This document shows positions 45,155 to 56,832 of a stretch of 64,000 bases of DNA, piece by piece. How positions within the stretch are numbered: position 1 is the stretch's first letter; each line of letters opens with the position of its first letter. This stretch comes from Undibacterium piscinae (lineage in GTDB: Bacteria; Pseudomonadota; Gammaproteobacteria; Burkholderiales; Burkholderiaceae_D): NCBI GenBank assembly GCA_003970805.2, contig CP051152.1, positions 868,001 through 932,000 on the forward strand, in the 5' to 3' direction. The notes beneath the pieces were generated by a model. That model was not told where the DNA came from. It ran no database searches and saw only the letters and a list, made by a program, of their open reading frames with translations. Both the position numbers and the translations under genes were made by a program.

Positions 45155-48019
45155 ATGTCCAACGAAAAATCTGCAAAAGTGGCCAGCAAATACCCTGTCA
45201 ACATGACAGAGACCCCCTTCCCTATGCGCGGCGACCTCGCCAAACGCGAGCCTAAATGGGTCAAGGAATGGCAAGAGAAAAAGATCTACGAACGGGTACG
45301 CAAGGCCTCTAAAAACCGCCCTAAATTCATCCTGCATGACGGTCCGCCGTACGCCAATGGTGACATCCACATCGGACACGCCGTCAACAAGGTATTGAAA
45401 GACATGATCATCAAGGCCCGCAGCATGGCCGGCTTTGATGCGCCTTACGTACCGGGCTGGGATTGCCACGGCATGCCTATCGAGATCCAGATCGAAAAAC
45501 TGCACGGCAAAAATTTGCCGGTGGCCGAAGTGCAAGCCAAAGCGCGCGCTTACGCCAATGAGCAGATCGAACGCCAGAAGGCCGATTTCATCCGCCTGGG
45601 CGTATTGGGCGAATGGGACAATCCTTACAAGACCATGAACTTCGGCAATGAAGCCGATGAAATCCGCGCACTCGGCAAACTACTGGAAAAAGGCTACGTA
45701 TATCGCGGTCTGAAACCGGTCAACTGGTGCTTCGATTGCGGCTCGGCATTGGCCGAAGCGGAAGTCGAATACGACAACAAGCGCGATCCGTCGATTGACG
45801 TCGGTTTCCCGTTTGCCGAATTCGACAAACTGGCGAGCGCCTTCAAACTCGACAAACTGCCGCTGGACAAAGGCTACTGCGTCATCTGGACCACCACACC
45901 GTGGACCATCCCGTCCAATCAGGCCCTGAACATGCACGCCGAATTCACCTATGCACTGGTGCAAACCGTGCGTGACGGCGAACCGCTGCTGCTGATTCTG
46001 GCGCAGGACCTGGTAGAAAACAGTCTGGCCAATTACGGACTGGAAGGCAGCGTCATCGCCACCTGCCTGGGTGCCGACCTGGCAGGTATCAACTTCAAGC
46101 ACCCGCTGGCTAAAATGGACGCCGGCTATGACCGCCTCTCACCGGTCTACCTGGGTGATTACGTGACTCTGGAAAGCGGTACCGGCGTGGTCCATTCCGC
46201 CCCCGCTTACGGTACTGAAGATTACAAGTCATGCAAAGAGCACGGCATGAAAGATGACGACATCATCAGCCCGGTGATGGGCGATGGCCGTTACGCCTCC
46301 TGGTTACCGTTTTTTGCCGGCATGACGATCTGGGAAGCCTCCAAGCCTATCTGCGACAAACTCAAGGAAGCCGGCGCACTATTCTCGCTGAAGATGTTTG
46401 ACCACAGCTATATGCATTGCTGGCGCCATAAGACACCTATCATCTATCGTGCCACTTCGCAGTGGTTCGCCAGCATGGACAATACGCCTAAAGACGGCGG
46501 CGCCAGCTTGCGCGAAACTGCGCTCAAGGCGATTGATGAAACCGCCTTTTTCCCGGCATGGGGCCAGGCCCGCTTGCACGGCATGATCGCCAATCGCCCG
46601 GACTGGACACTGTCCCGCCAGCGTCAATGGGGCGTGCCTATGGCCTTCTTCCTGCATAAGGAAACCGGTCAACTGCATCCGCGCACCCCGGAGTTGCTGG
46701 AGCAGATCGCCCAGCGCGTCCAGGAATCAGGCATAGAAGCATGGCAAAAACTCGATATCGCCGAATTGCTCGGTGACGAAGCCGAAATGTACGTGAAAAA
46801 CCGCGACACGCTGGACGTCTGGTTTGATTCCGGCACTACCCATCAAACGGTATTGCGCGGCTCCCACAAGGAGCAACTGGGTTTCCCGGCAGATCTGTAC
46901 CTGGAAGGTTCGGATCAGCATCGCGGCTGGTTCCACTCATCCTTGTTAACCGCATCCATGCTCGATGGCCGCGCACCATACAAGGCGTTGCTGACGCACG
47001 GTTTCGTGGTTGATGGCGAGGGCAAGAAAATGTCCAAGTCGGTCGGTAACACGGTCGCACCACAGAAAATTTTTGAAACCCTGGGCGCTGACATCCTGCG
47101 TTTATGGGTCGCCTCCAGCGATTACTCTGGCGAATTGTCGATCTCAGACGAAATCTTAAAACGCGTCACCGAATCATATCGCCGCATCCGCAATACGCTG
47201 CGCTTCCTGCTCGCCAATACTTCCGACTTTGATTTCAGCAAAGACGCGGTAGCGGTGGCAGACATGCTGGAAATCGATCGCTATGCGATCGCCAACATGG
47301 CAGCACTGCAAAAAGATGTACTGGCACACTATGAGGCCTACGAGTTCCACCCTGTCATCGCAAAACTGCAGTCTTACTGCTCCGAAGATTTGGGCGGTTT
47401 CTATCTCGATATCCTGAAAGACCGTCTGTACACCAGTGGCACCACGTCTGCCGCCCGCCGTTCGGCGCAGACCGCGATCTGGCACATCACGCAAAGCCTG
47501 TTACGCCTGATGGCACCGACCCTGTCTTTCACAGCAGAAGAAGCGTGGGCGATATTTGCAGACCAGGCCGCATTTGCCGCCAGTGACGAAACCATCTTCA
47601 CGCAAACCTACTATCAGTTACCGGAAGTGGCAGAAGCGGCAGCCTTGCTGGAAAAATATGCGACCTTGCGCGCAGTCCGTACCGACGTCACCAAACAACT
47701 GGAAGAAGTACGCGTAAACGGTGGCATCGGTTCTTCCCTGCAGGCAGAAGTGCTGATCAAGGTAGCCGCAGCCAAGTTCGAAGCCTTGAATAGTTTTGCT
47801 GACGACCTCAAGTTTGCCCTGATCACTTCTGCCGCAACGGTAGAACAAGTGGCCACGGAAGAGCAAGAGGCGGTGCTGGTAACGCCATCCAAATACGAGA
47901 AATGCGAGCGTTGCTGGCATTATCGCGCCGAGGTTGGCTCCCATGCGGAGCACACCGGTTTATGCGGCCGTTGCGTCAGTAATTTGTTTGGCGCAGGTGA
48001 AGTGCGTAAATTTGCATAA
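45155..48019 (+). CDS. ileS: Isoleucyl-tRNA synthetase
   Basis: Class I synthetase of 954 residues. It shows the HIGH motif in [25 protein letters not shown], the editing domain text [14 protein letters not shown] and [13 protein letters not shown], the KMSKS motif in [12 protein letters not shown] and a C-terminal zinc finger [10 protein letters not shown]...CGRC. Length and motifs are normal for the bacterial type. It lies about 100 bp after ribF. Confidence 0.97.
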   Translation: MSNEKSAKVASKYPVNMTETPFPMRGDLAKREPKWVKEWQEKKIYERVRKASKNRPKFILHDGPPYANGDIHIGHAVNKVLKDMIIKARSMAGFDAPYVPGWDCHGMPIEIQIEKLHGKNLPVAEVQAKARAYANEQIERQKADFIRLGVLGEWDNPYKTMNFGNEADEIRALGKLLEKGYVYRGLKPVNWCFDCGSALAEAEVEYDNKRDPSIDVGFPFAEFDKLASAFKLDKLPLDKGYCVIWTTTPWTIPSNQALNMHAEFTYALVQTVRDGEPLLLILAQDLVENSLANYGLEGSVIATCLGADLAGINFKHPLAKMDAGYDRLSPVYLGDYVTLESGTGVVHSAPAYGTEDYKSCKEHGMKDDDIISPVMGDGRYASWLPFFAGMTIWEASKPICDKLKEAGALFSLKMFDHSYMHCWRHKTPIIYRATSQWFASMDNTPKDGGASLRETALKAIDETAFFPAWGQARLHGMIANRPDWTLSRQRQWGVPMAFFLHKETGQLHPRTPELLEQIAQRVQESGIEAWQKLDIAELLGDEAEMYVKNRDTLDVWFDSGTTHQTVLRGSHKEQLGFPADLYLEGSDQHRGWFHSSLLTASMLDGRAPYKALLTHGFVVDGEGKKMSKSVGNTVAPQKIFETLGADILRLWVASSDYSGELSISDEILKRVTESYRRIRNTLRFLLANTSDFDFSKDAVAVADMLEIDRYAIANMAALQKDVLAHYEAYEFHPVIAKLQSYCSEDLGGFYLDILKDRLYTSGTTSAARRSAQTAIWHITQSLLRLMAPTLSFTAEEAWAIFADQAAFAASDETIFTQTYYQLPEVAEAAALLEKYATLRAVRTDVTKQLEEVRVNGGIGSSLQAEVLIKVAAAKFEALNSFADDLKFALITSAATVEQVATEEQEAVLVTPSKYEKCERCWHYRAEVGSHAEHTGLCGRCVSNLFGAGEVRKFA

Positions 48020-48044
48020 ACTAAAGCGGCATTGCTTTGCAGGA

Positions 48045-48080
48045 TGGATTGGGGTTAGGCGCAAGCGCAACCCCAATCCA
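48045..48080 (+). terminator. Strong hairpin between ileS and lspA
   Basis: TGGATTGGGGTT (48045-48056) and AACCCCAATCCA (48069-48080) form a perfect 12-bp stem. No T-run follows, so it may be a processing or pausing site rather than a classical terminator. Confidence 0.6.
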
Positions 48081-48155
48081 CCTTACGCTTAACAAATAAT
48101 CTCATTTAATTTATTGATCGCATTCGCGGTGATCAACCAGGCACCAACAAAAAAC

Positions 48156-48687
48156 ATGGCAACCAAAAAAACGCAGCGCAGCACCGACGGCCAATAAATT
48201 TTCCGGCAAATCATCCGCCAACTCTTTAGTGCCGTGGATGGGCCTGGCGGCGATCATCATTTTGCTGGACCAGTTGAGCAAAATTACCGTCTCCAAGTTA
48301 TTCACCTATGGCGAATCATTACCCGTCACCTCGTTTTTTAACCTGGTACTGGCGTATAACAAGGGGGCGGCATTTAGCTTTCTGGCCGCCGAATCGGGCT
48401 GGCAGCGCTATTTCTTCACCATCATCGGACTCGTGGCTGCACTAGTCATTACTTACCTGCTCAAACAACATGCCGGACAGCGCCTGTTTTGCTGGGCATT
48501 GTCGCTGATCATGGGCGGCGCTTTGGGCAATGTGATAGACCGCCTGATGTATGGTCACGTGATTGATTTTTTGGATTTCCACTACAAACAGATCTACCAC
48601 TTCCCGGCTTTTAATATCGCCGACAGCGCCATTTGCGTCGGCGCTGCCCTGTTCATCCTCGATGAACTGCGGCGCGTGAAAAAATAA
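48156..48687 (+). CDS. lspA: Lipoprotein signal peptidase, frameshifted near the start
   Basis: LspA cleaves diacylglyceryl-prolipoproteins in the inner membrane. The main frame (from a GTG at 48229) shows [30 protein letters not shown], the catalytic Asp pair in [11 protein letters not shown] and [15 protein letters not shown], and four helices. The natural start is probably the ATG at 48156. Reading [14 protein letters not shown] into the main frame needs six A instead of seven near 48165-48171. This is the same kind of poly-A error as in argH and dctM. Confidence 0.9.
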
Positions 48688-48694
48688 AGGAGTC

Positions 48695-49215
48695 ATGATG
48701 GGCATGCCAACAGCTACACGCCTTGCCGGCAAAAAAATCGTCCTCGGCCTGACCGGCGGCATCGCCTGCTACAAGGTGGCGGAATTAACGCGCGCACTCG
48801 GCAAAGCCGGTGCCACGGCGCAGGTAGTAATGACGCAGGCGGCAACGCAATTTATCACGCCAGTCACCATGCAAGCCCTGTCGGGCAATACCGTGTACAC
48901 CGATCAGTGGGATGCGCGTATCCACAACAACATGCCGCACATAGACTTAACGCGTGACGCCGATGCCATCGTGATCGCCCCCTGCAGTACCGACTTCATG
49001 TTCAAGTTACGGCGCCTGTGACGACCTGCTGTCAACCTTATGCGTCGCCCGCCCTGCCCACATCCCGCTGCTGATCGCACCGGCCATGCGTGGAAATGTG
49101 GCAAAACCCGGCGACCCAACGCAATGCAGCCCAACTCAAGGCGGAGCGTACATCTGCTCGGCCCTGCAGCCGGTGAGCAAGCCTGTCCGGTGCTCGAACC
49201 AGATCCAGCGATTAC
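48695..49215 (+). pseudogene. coaBC: Phosphopantothenoylcysteine decarboxylase/synthase, broken and truncated
   Basis: CoaBC performs two steps of coenzyme A synthesis. The start after AAAGGAG reads LAGKKIVLGLTGGIACYKVAELTRALGKAGA, VTMQALSGN and AIVIAPCSTDFMFKL. The frame then breaks, and the expected text continues in other frames: [43 protein letters not shown] and [11 protein letters not shown]. Several small deletions are needed. After about 49200 homology stops and the orn repeats begin, so the whole CoaB half is missing. CoaBC is normally essential, which argues for misassembly. Confidence 0.82.
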
Positions 49216-49250
49216 GGCAGCCGGCAAGGTGCTGATCTTTTTTCAATGTC

Positions 49251-49335
49251 GACACATCCAGATTGCGGTAGTGGAAAAACGCTTCGAGCTTAGGCATGCC
49301 ACGCGCCATAAAGCGACGATCCTGGCAGATCGTAT
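49251..49335. repeat. 85-bp direct repeat of orn, copy 1
   Basis: Identical to 49390-49474. On the minus strand it encodes [20 protein letters not shown] and RNLDVS of oligoribonuclease. It is inserted between the coaBC remnant and orn. Confidence 0.92.
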
Positions 49336-49349
49336 GTTTCTGATGCTTT

Positions 49350-49835
49350 TTAAAGCCACTGTAATTCCGGTTTCCACCGGCTTTCAATGGACACATCCAG
49401 ATTGCGGTAGTGGAAAAACGCTTCGAGCTTAGGCATGCCACGCGCCATAAAGCGACGATCCTGGCAGATCGTATTGCCGCACATAGGTGATTTACCGGCC
49501 GGCACAAAGTGCTTGAGGAAATCGATCAGGGCTTTTTCCGCATCTTGCTCGGTGACGGTAGATGCCTTGACCCGGTCGATCAGGCCGGAGCGACCATGGG
49601 TCCCCTTGTTCCAGGCATCCATCTTGTTCATGGTTTCGTCCGACTGATGAATCGCAAATACCGGACCCTCGGCCAGAATGTTCAATTGCATATCGGTGAC
49701 CACCACGGCCACTTCTATGATGCGATCGTTCTCCGGGTCCAACCCTGTCATTTCCATATCTACCCAGATCAAATTCATCTCATTGGGTTTGGCCGGTTTT
49801 GCCGTATTTACTTGTATCTCGGTCGCTTGTGACAT
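49350..49835 (-). pseudogene. orn: Oligoribonuclease, C-terminus disrupted
   Basis: Orn degrades 2-5-nt RNAs and pGpG. The N-terminal DEDDh exonuclease part is intact: [45 protein letters not shown] and [20 protein letters not shown] with YRNLDVS. It then reads [12 protein letters not shown] and stops. The normal continuation ([11 protein letters not shown], then the last catalytic HTALADI) is partly visible in another frame at about 49320-49360, followed by a repeat instead of the true end. About 40 residues with catalytic His/Asp are lost as read. Confidence 0.85.
49390..49474. repeat. 85-bp direct repeat of orn, copy 2 (within the gene)
   Basis: The in-gene copy of the 85-bp duplication at 49251-49335. 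Confidence 0.92.
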
Positions 49836-49867
49836 AATTCTTCCTTGGCTTGATAATTTCTTTCTGA

Positions 49868-51148
49868 ATGCGGCATTTTCCCATGATTTCTACAGCGTTT
49901 TCTGTTTTATTCGTCGCTTTTTTGCTTTTAACATTAGTTTTGCAATTTTGGCTAGGCTCACGCCACATCCGCCACATCCTCCAGCATCGCAGCGCCGTAC
50001 CGGCTGAATTTGCGGAAAAAATTCCTTTGGCAGCCCACCAAAAGGCTGCCGACTACAGTGTCGCCAAAACCAAGCTGGGCATGCTAATGCTACTGCTCAA
50101 CGCCATCGTACTGATAGGTTTCACCCTGTTTGGCGGTCTGCAATGGCTATCTGTCAGCCTGGTTAAACTGACCGGCCCGGGCATGGGCTACCAATTGAGC
50201 CTGTTGGCCTCGTTTGCTTTAATCGGCGCCCTGATTGATTTGCCGCTCGATTACTACAAGCAATTTGTGCTCGAACAAAAATTTGGCTTTAACAAAATGA
50301 GCAAGGGCTTGTTTTTTGCGGACATGCTCAAAAGCACGCTGATTGGCGCGGCGATAGGTTTGCCGCTGATCTGGGTCATGCTCACGCTGATGGAAAAATC
50401 CGGCACACTCTGGTGGCTGTACGCCTGGCTGGTATGGAGCGGCTTTCAGTTATTGATGATGATCATCTTCCCGACCTGGATCGCGCCTTTATTCAATAAG
50501 TTTACTCCGCTTAGCGATGAGTCTTTGCGCACCCGCATAGAAGACCTGATGCAACGCGTAGGCTTTGCGTCCAAAGGCTTATTTGTGATGGACGGCTCGA
50601 AACGCAGTGCCCACGGCAACGCGTATTTCTCAGGTTTTGGCGCCTCCAAGCGCATCGTGTTTTTTGATACCCTGTTGGCGCGCCTGAGCCCGGAAGAAAT
50701 CGAGGCGGTATTGGCACATGAACTAGGCCACTTCAAGCTTAAGCATATCCTCAAGCGCATCACGGTGATGTTCCTGATATCCTTGGGTTTCCTGGCATTA
50801 CTGGGCTTTTTAAAGCAGCAAACCTGGTTTTATACCGGTTTAGGCGTGGATCCTATGCTGATGGCATCAAATGATGCGATGGCACTGATATTATTCATGC
50901 TGTCGCTGCCAATTTTTACTTTTGTGCTGTCACCACTGAGTTCGATCAGTTCACGCAAGCATGAGTTTGAAGCTGACGCGTTTGCCGCTAAACACACCAA
51001 TGCCGACAATCTGGTCGCCGCGCTGGTGAAACTGTATGAAGACAATGCCTCAACCCTGACACCAGATCCGCTGCATTCGGCCTTTTATGACTCGCATCCG
51101 CCCGCATCACTGCGCATCAGCAGACTACAAAACAAATTAGCATCATAG
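49868..51148 (+). CDS. M48-family Ste24-like membrane metalloprotease
   Basis: A 426-residue protein with several membrane helices and the zinc motif HELGH (near residue 284; [14 protein letters not shown]). The C-terminal [11 protein letters not shown] supplies the third ligand. The pattern [22 protein letters not shown] is typical of CAAX-protease-like (Ste24) M48 members rather than HtpX. It is divergent from orn, with the starts 32 bp apart, and may act in membrane-protein quality control. Confidence 0.9.
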   Translation: MRHFPMISTAFSVLFVAFLLLTLVLQFWLGSRHIRHILQHRSAVPAEFAEKIPLAAHQKAADYSVAKTKLGMLMLLLNAIVLIGFTLFGGLQWLSVSLVKLTGPGMGYQLSLLASFALIGALIDLPLDYYKQFVLEQKFGFNKMSKGLFFADMLKSTLIGAAIGLPLIWVMLTLMEKSGTLWWLYAWLVWSGFQLLMMIIFPTWIAPLFNKFTPLSDESLRTRIEDLMQRVGFASKGLFVMDGSKRSAHGNAYFSGFGASKRIVFFDTLLARLSPEEIEAVLAHELGHFKLKHILKRITVMFLISLGFLALLGFLKQQTWFYTGLGVDPMLMASNDAMALILFMLSLPIFTFVLSPLSSISSRKHEFEADAFAAKHTNADNLVAALVKLYEDNASTLTPDPLHSAFYDSHPPASLRISRLQNKLAS

Positions 51149-51173
51149 CGCCCGCTCACAGGAAACTTACACC

Positions 51174-51524
51174 ATGATCAAAACTACCGAACTTCTTGCA
51201 AAAAAATCCCAGCATACGGAGACCGGCTTAGATGCCGCCAGCCTGCCGGACTACTTTGCCGCCACACCAGGCTGGGAGCAAGATGGTGCGCGCATCGTCA
51301 AGACTTTTCAGTTCAAAAACTATTACGAAACGCTCTCCTTCATCAACGCGATTGCCTACGTGATTCACGCCGAAGACCATCACCCTGAATTGACAGTGAC
51401 CTATAACCGTTGCGTCATCAAATTCGACACGCATACCGTGAATGACGGCAAAGGTGGAATTTCAGAAAATGACTTCATTTGCGCCGCCAAAGTCGACGGT
51501 ATTTTCCAGCAAAGTTTTTCCTGA
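51174..51524 (+). CDS. phhB: 4a-hydroxytetrahydrobiopterin dehydratase
   Basis: Pterin-4a-carbinolamine dehydratase of 116 residues. The active-site signature is HAEDHHPELTVTYNRC, preceded by FKNYYETLSFINAIAYV. It recycles the pterin cofactor of phenylalanine hydroxylase. The stop overlaps the rsgA ATG by one base (TGATG), so expression is coupled. Confidence 0.93.
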   Translation: MIKTTELLAKKSQHTETGLDAASLPDYFAATPGWEQDGARIVKTFQFKNYYETLSFINAIAYVIHAEDHHPELTVTYNRCVIKFDTHTVNDGKGGISENDFICAAKVDGIFQQSFS

Positions 51525-52513
51525 TGGCTAAGAAAGAAACCAAGGCCGGCTCACTAGGCACCGTGATTGCCGCACATGGCCGTCACTATCTGGTGCAGGC
51601 AGACGACATCAAACTGCATTGCGTCACCCGCGGTAAAAAGAGTGACGTGGCGGTCGGCGATGTCGTCGAATACCAGCTCACCTCAAAAAACCAGGGCGTG
51701 ATTGAGGCGATTACGCCGCGTCAGACTTTGCTATACCGCTCGGATCAGTACAAATCCAAGATGCTCGCTGCCAACCTGACGCAATTGGTGGTGGTAGTGG
51801 CTACCGAGCCCAGTTTCTCCGACGATTTGATCTCGCGTGCGCTGGTGGCATCGGAATCATCCGGTATCAAGGCGCACATTATTTTAAATAAGATCGATGT
51901 CACCGAGAGTTTGCCGAAAGCGCGCGAACGGGTCGGCCTGTATGCAAAACTCGGTTACCCGGTGCATGAAGTCTCCGTCACCGGCATGCCCGACAGCACC
52001 CGCAGCACCTTAATGAATTTGCTGCAAGGTCAAAGCACGATCCTGATCGGCCAATCCGGCATGGGAAAATCTTCGCTGATCAACCTGATTATCCCTGATG
52101 CCGAGATCGCCACCCGCGAAATCTCCGCCGCGCTCGATACCGGCAAGCACACCACCACCTTCACCCGCCTGTTCCAGATGGATGCCTATCAGGGACAAGC
52201 GACGTCTGTAATTGATTCTCCGGGCTTTCAGGAATTTGGCTTGCATCACTTAAGCGAGGGCATGCTGGAACGCGCCTTCCCTGAATTCCTGCCTTATCTG
52301 GGCAACTGTAAATTCTACAATTGCCATCACCATGCCGAACCAAGCTGTGCGGTCACAGCTGCCATCAAGAGCGGCGAGATCAGCACGATGCGGCATGATT
52401 TATTCAAGCAACTGGTGCACGAAGCGGCGCACCATAGAGGCATTAAATGCGTCGACCATTATAGTGCAGAGCGATTACGCATCCGCGTTAGCTTGATTGA
52501 CACCGGGAAATAA
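51524..52513 (+). CDS. rsgA: Ribosome small-subunit GTPase RsgA
   Basis: A circularly permuted GTPase that checks 30S maturation. The chosen start is the ATG at 51524. An N-terminal OB fold (GTVIAAHGRHYLVQ) is followed by G4 ILNKIDV, G1 GQSGMGKSSLINL and G3 DSPGFQEFGL, then a C-terminal zinc-binding CKFYNCHHHAEPSCAV. The length of 329 residues is normal. The gene is intact. Confidence 0.95.
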   Translation: MAKKETKAGSLGTVIAAHGRHYLVQADDIKLHCVTRGKKSDVAVGDVVEYQLTSKNQGVIEAITPRQTLLYRSDQYKSKMLAANLTQLVVVVATEPSFSDDLISRALVASESSGIKAHIILNKIDVTESLPKARERVGLYAKLGYPVHEVSVTGMPDSTRSTLMNLLQGQSTILIGQSGMGKSSLINLIIPDAEIATREISAALDTGKHTTTFTRLFQMDAYQGQATSVIDSPGFQEFGLHHLSEGMLERAFPEFLPYLGNCKFYNCHHHAEPSCAVTAAIKSGEISTMRHDLFKQLVHEAAHHRGIKCVDHYSAERLRIRVSLIDTGK

Positions 52514-52631
52514 CATAAAAAGAGCTACCTTCGCCGGTCGTGGAGACTTAAAAGAGCATGCTTGTCTGGTAACATCGATCTCAAAACGACGACACCAGAG
52601 TGGATGCCGAGCCTCTCGATTTCCATATTTG

Positions 52632-54632
52632 CTATCGTGATCCCAGAGGTGAGCCTCCCATCTGGTTGACGATCGCTTTCGAAATCGACAGCCCTAAGCC
52701 AGAGCCACCTTTTGCCTTGGTATCGGAGGAATCTTGCTGGGAAAATTTTTGAAAAATTCTCTCTCTAAATTCTTCAGAAATACCCGGACCACGATCGCTT
52801 ACCGCTATCCTTATCCGATCGGACGCAAGCAGCTTGGTGGCTATCATCACCGTGTCGCCCTGATTAGAATATTTGCAGGCGTTTGAAAGCAAGTTCGCCA
52901 TCACCTGCTGGAAACGACCCGCATCGACGTTCACCTGCACATCGGGCGTGGGATTGTGCAGAGCGATGTTCACCTCTAGTCGCGTGGCGAAAGCTTGATT
53001 GACGTCGCGTGCCTCATCAATTAATTTAGCTAAGTTACAGCTCACCTGGGTCAGACTTAAAAGGCCAGACTCGAGTTTTTGCACGTCCAATAAATCATTA
53101 ATAAGCTGGGTCAAGCGCTCGGTATTGGTGTACGCCATTTTCACCAAAGTAGCCGCTTGAACAGGCAAGACTCCCGTCACGCCGCCTGCAACCAAACCTA
53201 AAGAGCCTCGTATCGCGGTCAGTGGCGTGCGTAATTCATGGCTGACGGTAGAAACGAATTCTTGCTGCAGGCGTTCGACTTTCCTACGCTCGGTAATGTC
53301 GCGGGCGATCAGGATAAATTTATCTTGTCCCAGAACATGCACTTTACTGGTGGTGATTTCAAGCGGGAACACGGCGCCGCCATTGCGCACGCCCTCCACC
53401 ACACCCAACACTCCGGCTTCGAGTAATTTCCAACTCCCTGCTTGTAAAGTCGGCGTCAGTTGTTGCATATTACGACCTAACAGATCCTTGGCAGAGCAGG
53501 CAAAAATTGATTCGGCAGAGTGATTAAATGACTCAATATCCCCTCTGTCATTGGTCGTAATAATTGCATCAGCAGCATTTTGCACTATGGTGTCTAGCCT
53601 ATCGGAAGACGCCTTCAATTCATCTTTTTGTAATTCCAGATCATGCAACAAAGATGTTTTGGCAGCGTTGGCACTGAGGGCATGCTGCTCACTGCGTTGC
53701 AAACGCCCGACCATGGCGATCACGAACACGCTAAATGCGATGATCAACAAAGAGGCGATCAAAGACAAGCGTAGCGCCTCTATCTTTCTGGTCTGGTAAG
53801 GTGCCAGCGCATCTTCTATCCCGATTGCTGCGGCGACATACAGAGGGTAATTTTTAATTTTTCTATAACTAAACAAGCGCTCTTTGCCATCCACCACACT
53901 GGTACTACGCATATCGCCGCTGCCATTGGCCAATGCCGCCTTAAAGATCATCCCTTTTGAGAGATCTTGGCCGACCTCAGCCGATTTACCATCGCGCCGC
54001 GCACGCACGATGCCATCTTCGCCAAACATCGTTACCGTGCCATGTTTGCCTAAATTAATCTCGTCATAGAAACGGGTGAAATAAAAAGGATCGACCGAGA
54101 CCACCGCGACGCCATTAAAACTACCGTCGGCATGATTGATTCGGCGTGTCATTTGCAGCGACCATTTTTGCGAGATACGACCCAACACAGGTTTACTGAC
54201 AAATAATTGCCCCAGGTCTTTTTCCATGTGTACGCGTATATGTTCGCGATCAGCCAGGTTAGTCTTTTTCATAGGCAAATTAGACAAGGCCAACTCACCC
54301 TTTTGATCGACTATCGATACCTGATTCAAAATATCTCCGAGTATGATGCCGCTCTTCATATAGGACAGCAGATCGAAACGCAGACCCGACACCAGATAAT
54401 GCTCACTGACAAATAAGGCCGCCTGATCGGCAGTCTGCAAGGTGCGTATGGTGTGCTCTTCTATGGTGCGGGCATAATTGCGAGCGTCTTTTTGCGCTGT
54501 TTGTATCGCCTCGTTTTTAGCATCTAATAATTGATAATAAGTACTGCCCCAGATATACGCCAACAGCAGCAAGGAAAATAGACTCAAGCCCACCCTGGCA
54601 TCCCGATTTCTATTTTTAGCGAGCAATTCCAT
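52632..54632 (-). CDS. Membrane sensor histidine kinase (dCache-PAS-HisKA-HATPase), C-terminus cut short
   Basis: From the ATG at 54632 (MELLAKNRNRDARVG) there are about 666 residues; an upstream in-frame start at 54698 exists. Order: membrane helix near residue 20-36, periplasmic PDC/dCache-like sensor (VVSVDPFYFTRFYDEI), second helix near 300, PAS (NAADAIITTNDRGDIESFNHSAE), HisKA with the phospho-His in STVSHELRTPLTAIRG, and HATPase with NLLSNACKYSNQG, DRGPGISEEF and GGSGLGLSISKAIV. The tail ends MGGSPLGSR, with the usual final strand broken by frame changes just downstream. No response regulator is adjacent, so the signal and output are unknown. Confidence 0.88.
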   Translation of the reverse strand: MELLAKNRNRDARVGLSLFSLLLLAYIWGSTYYQLLDAKNEAIQTAQKDARNYARTIEEHTIRTLQTADQAALFVSEHYLVSGLRFDLLSYMKSGIILGDILNQVSIVDQKGELALSNLPMKKTNLADREHIRVHMEKDLGQLFVSKPVLGRISQKWSLQMTRRINHADGSFNGVAVVSVDPFYFTRFYDEINLGKHGTVTMFGEDGIVRARRDGKSAEVGQDLSKGMIFKAALANGSGDMRSTSVVDGKERLFSYRKIKNYPLYVAAAIGIEDALAPYQTRKIEALRLSLIASLLIIAFSVFVIAMVGRLQRSEQHALSANAAKTSLLHDLELQKDELKASSDRLDTIVQNAADAIITTNDRGDIESFNHSAESIFACSAKDLLGRNMQQLTPTLQAGSWKLLEAGVLGVVEGVRNGGAVFPLEITTSKVHVLGQDKFILIARDITERRKVERLQQEFVSTVSHELRTPLTAIRGSLGLVAGGVTGVLPVQAATLVKMAYTNTERLTQLINDLLDVQKLESGLLSLTQVSCNLAKLIDEARDVNQAFATRLEVNIALHNPTPDVQVNVDAGRFQQVMANLLSNACKYSNQGDTVMIATKLLASDRIRIAVSDRGPGISEEFRERIFQKFSQQDSSDTKAKGGSGLGLSISKAIVNQMGGSPLGSR

Positions 54633-55019
54633 ACCGGTTAAAACCCTGTGAATATTTGATTTAACGAGAGCAAAGTGAAACCGCTTGCAATTAAGCAACT
54701 TCAGAAGACTAAGGACGGAGATGTACGCGCCACAAAATAAGAACTCGCAATATAAAAGAGACTACCTTCTCCGCAGCTTTCTGGCAAACAGAAGTAGCTG
54801 TATTTTCAATAATTATCACGATTTAATTCTTCATGAAGGCGCCTATGGCGAAAACCAAAGTCCCCCTCATCGCTGACATAGTCGTGGCAGCACTCATACT
54901 TAGCAAAAGGGTAGGCGCATGCTAAGATAAACGGTTTCCCCAATTTCATACCACTGCCGGTCAGCCTGTGCAAGGACAAAATACTGTTAGGCCACATCAT
55001 GGCAAAACTACGATGCAAG
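54633..55019. other. Region between the kinase and the secreted-protein remnant
   Basis: About 390 bases without a convincing gene. It should carry the kinase promoter on the minus strand. Short open stretches exist on both strands but show no recognisable family. Confidence 0.4.
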
Positions 55020-56150
55020 AAAGAAAACTGATAGTTTTAGAAGCGCCAGAAGAATTTTGTGCTTTCGCCAAAAAACATGGCTGGACCAATCTTGATGGCA
55101 TGGGCAATGGCTTTAGCGGGCCTACGGAGCGTTCACGGTGCAATATGCACCACCAGATACCACAGGTGCCGTCGGTGCCAGCCAGTTTTGTCCAATGGGT
55201 CAATGCGTCTTTGACGGTGTTTAGCAAGAGCACCGGGGCAGCCGTGTATGGTCCGGTAAAAAGGCAATACCCTGTTTACCGGTTTTGGCGGAGCCTGTGA
55301 AACCTCCAATGATGGCGACCCCGTGGTGCTGTATGACAAGATTTCAGATCGCTGGGTCTTGATGCAGTTCGCCGTACTAGCGGCGGGCCGTATTTCCAGT
55401 GCATCGCGGTATCCAAGACTGCTGATGCGACCGGTGGCTATAACCGTTATGCCCTTCCAGTATTCCGGCTTTAATGATTATCCGAAAGCCGGAGTTTGGC
55501 CGGATGCCTATTACGTCACTAACAATATGTTTGTCCCAATACCTTCGGCGGTGCCAAAGTCTGTGCGATGGACAGGGCTGCGATGGTAGCCGGGTCTGCC
55601 ACTGCCAGTCAGCAATGTTTTCAGTTAAGCACCAGTTATGGTGGCTTGTTGCCGGCGGATCTGGATGGCAAGAATTTGCCGGCCACGGGTACGCCGAATT
55701 TTGTGATGAATCTTGGGACTAATTCGCTCAATCTATGGAAGTTTCATGTCGACTGGACGACGGTCGCCCAATACACTTTTAGCGGACCTGTTGCTATTCC
55801 CGTAACGGCGTTAATGCAGCCTGTGGCGGCGGTACCTGTATTCCCCCAGGCCGGAACCAACGCACCCTGGACTCTTTGGCAGACCGCGCCATGTATCGCC
55901 TGGCCTATCGTAAATTTGCCGATGGTCACGAGGCCCTGGTGGTCAACCATGCGGTTAAGGTGGGGACCGGCACTTCGTATAGCGCCACGCGCTGGTACGA
56001 AAATCCGCAATCCGTCCGGCACGCCACAGGTGTATCAACAATCGACGTTGGCGCATGGGTAATATTGCCTTGGGCTATAGCGCATCAAGCGCAGTTCGGC
56101 ATCGTGGGTGACGATGACAAATGCGGTATCGAGGGTGCCTGACAATTCCA
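55020..56150 (+). pseudogene. Large secreted (propeller-like) protein remnant, multiple frameshifts
   Basis: Pieces in all three plus frames line up as one protein: NLDGMGNGFSGPT near 55090, APPDTTGAVGAS and FVQWVNASLTVFSKSTGAAV at 55150-55250, FGGACETSNDGDPVVLYDKISDRWVLMQFAV at 55290-55375, FQYSGFNDYPKAGVWPDAYYVTNNMF at 55460-55530, CQQ-type FQLSTSYGGLLPADLDGKNLPATGTPNF, NSLNLWKFHVDW, and LADRAMYRLAYRKFADGHEALVVNH at 55875-55950. They belong to a family of big exported proteins of unknown function that I recall from proteobacteria and acidobacteria. At least five frame changes are needed, and both ends are missing. Confidence 0.7.
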
Positions 56151-56156
56151 GCATCA

Positions 56157-56824
<668 letters not shown>

Positions 56825-56832
<8 letters not shown>

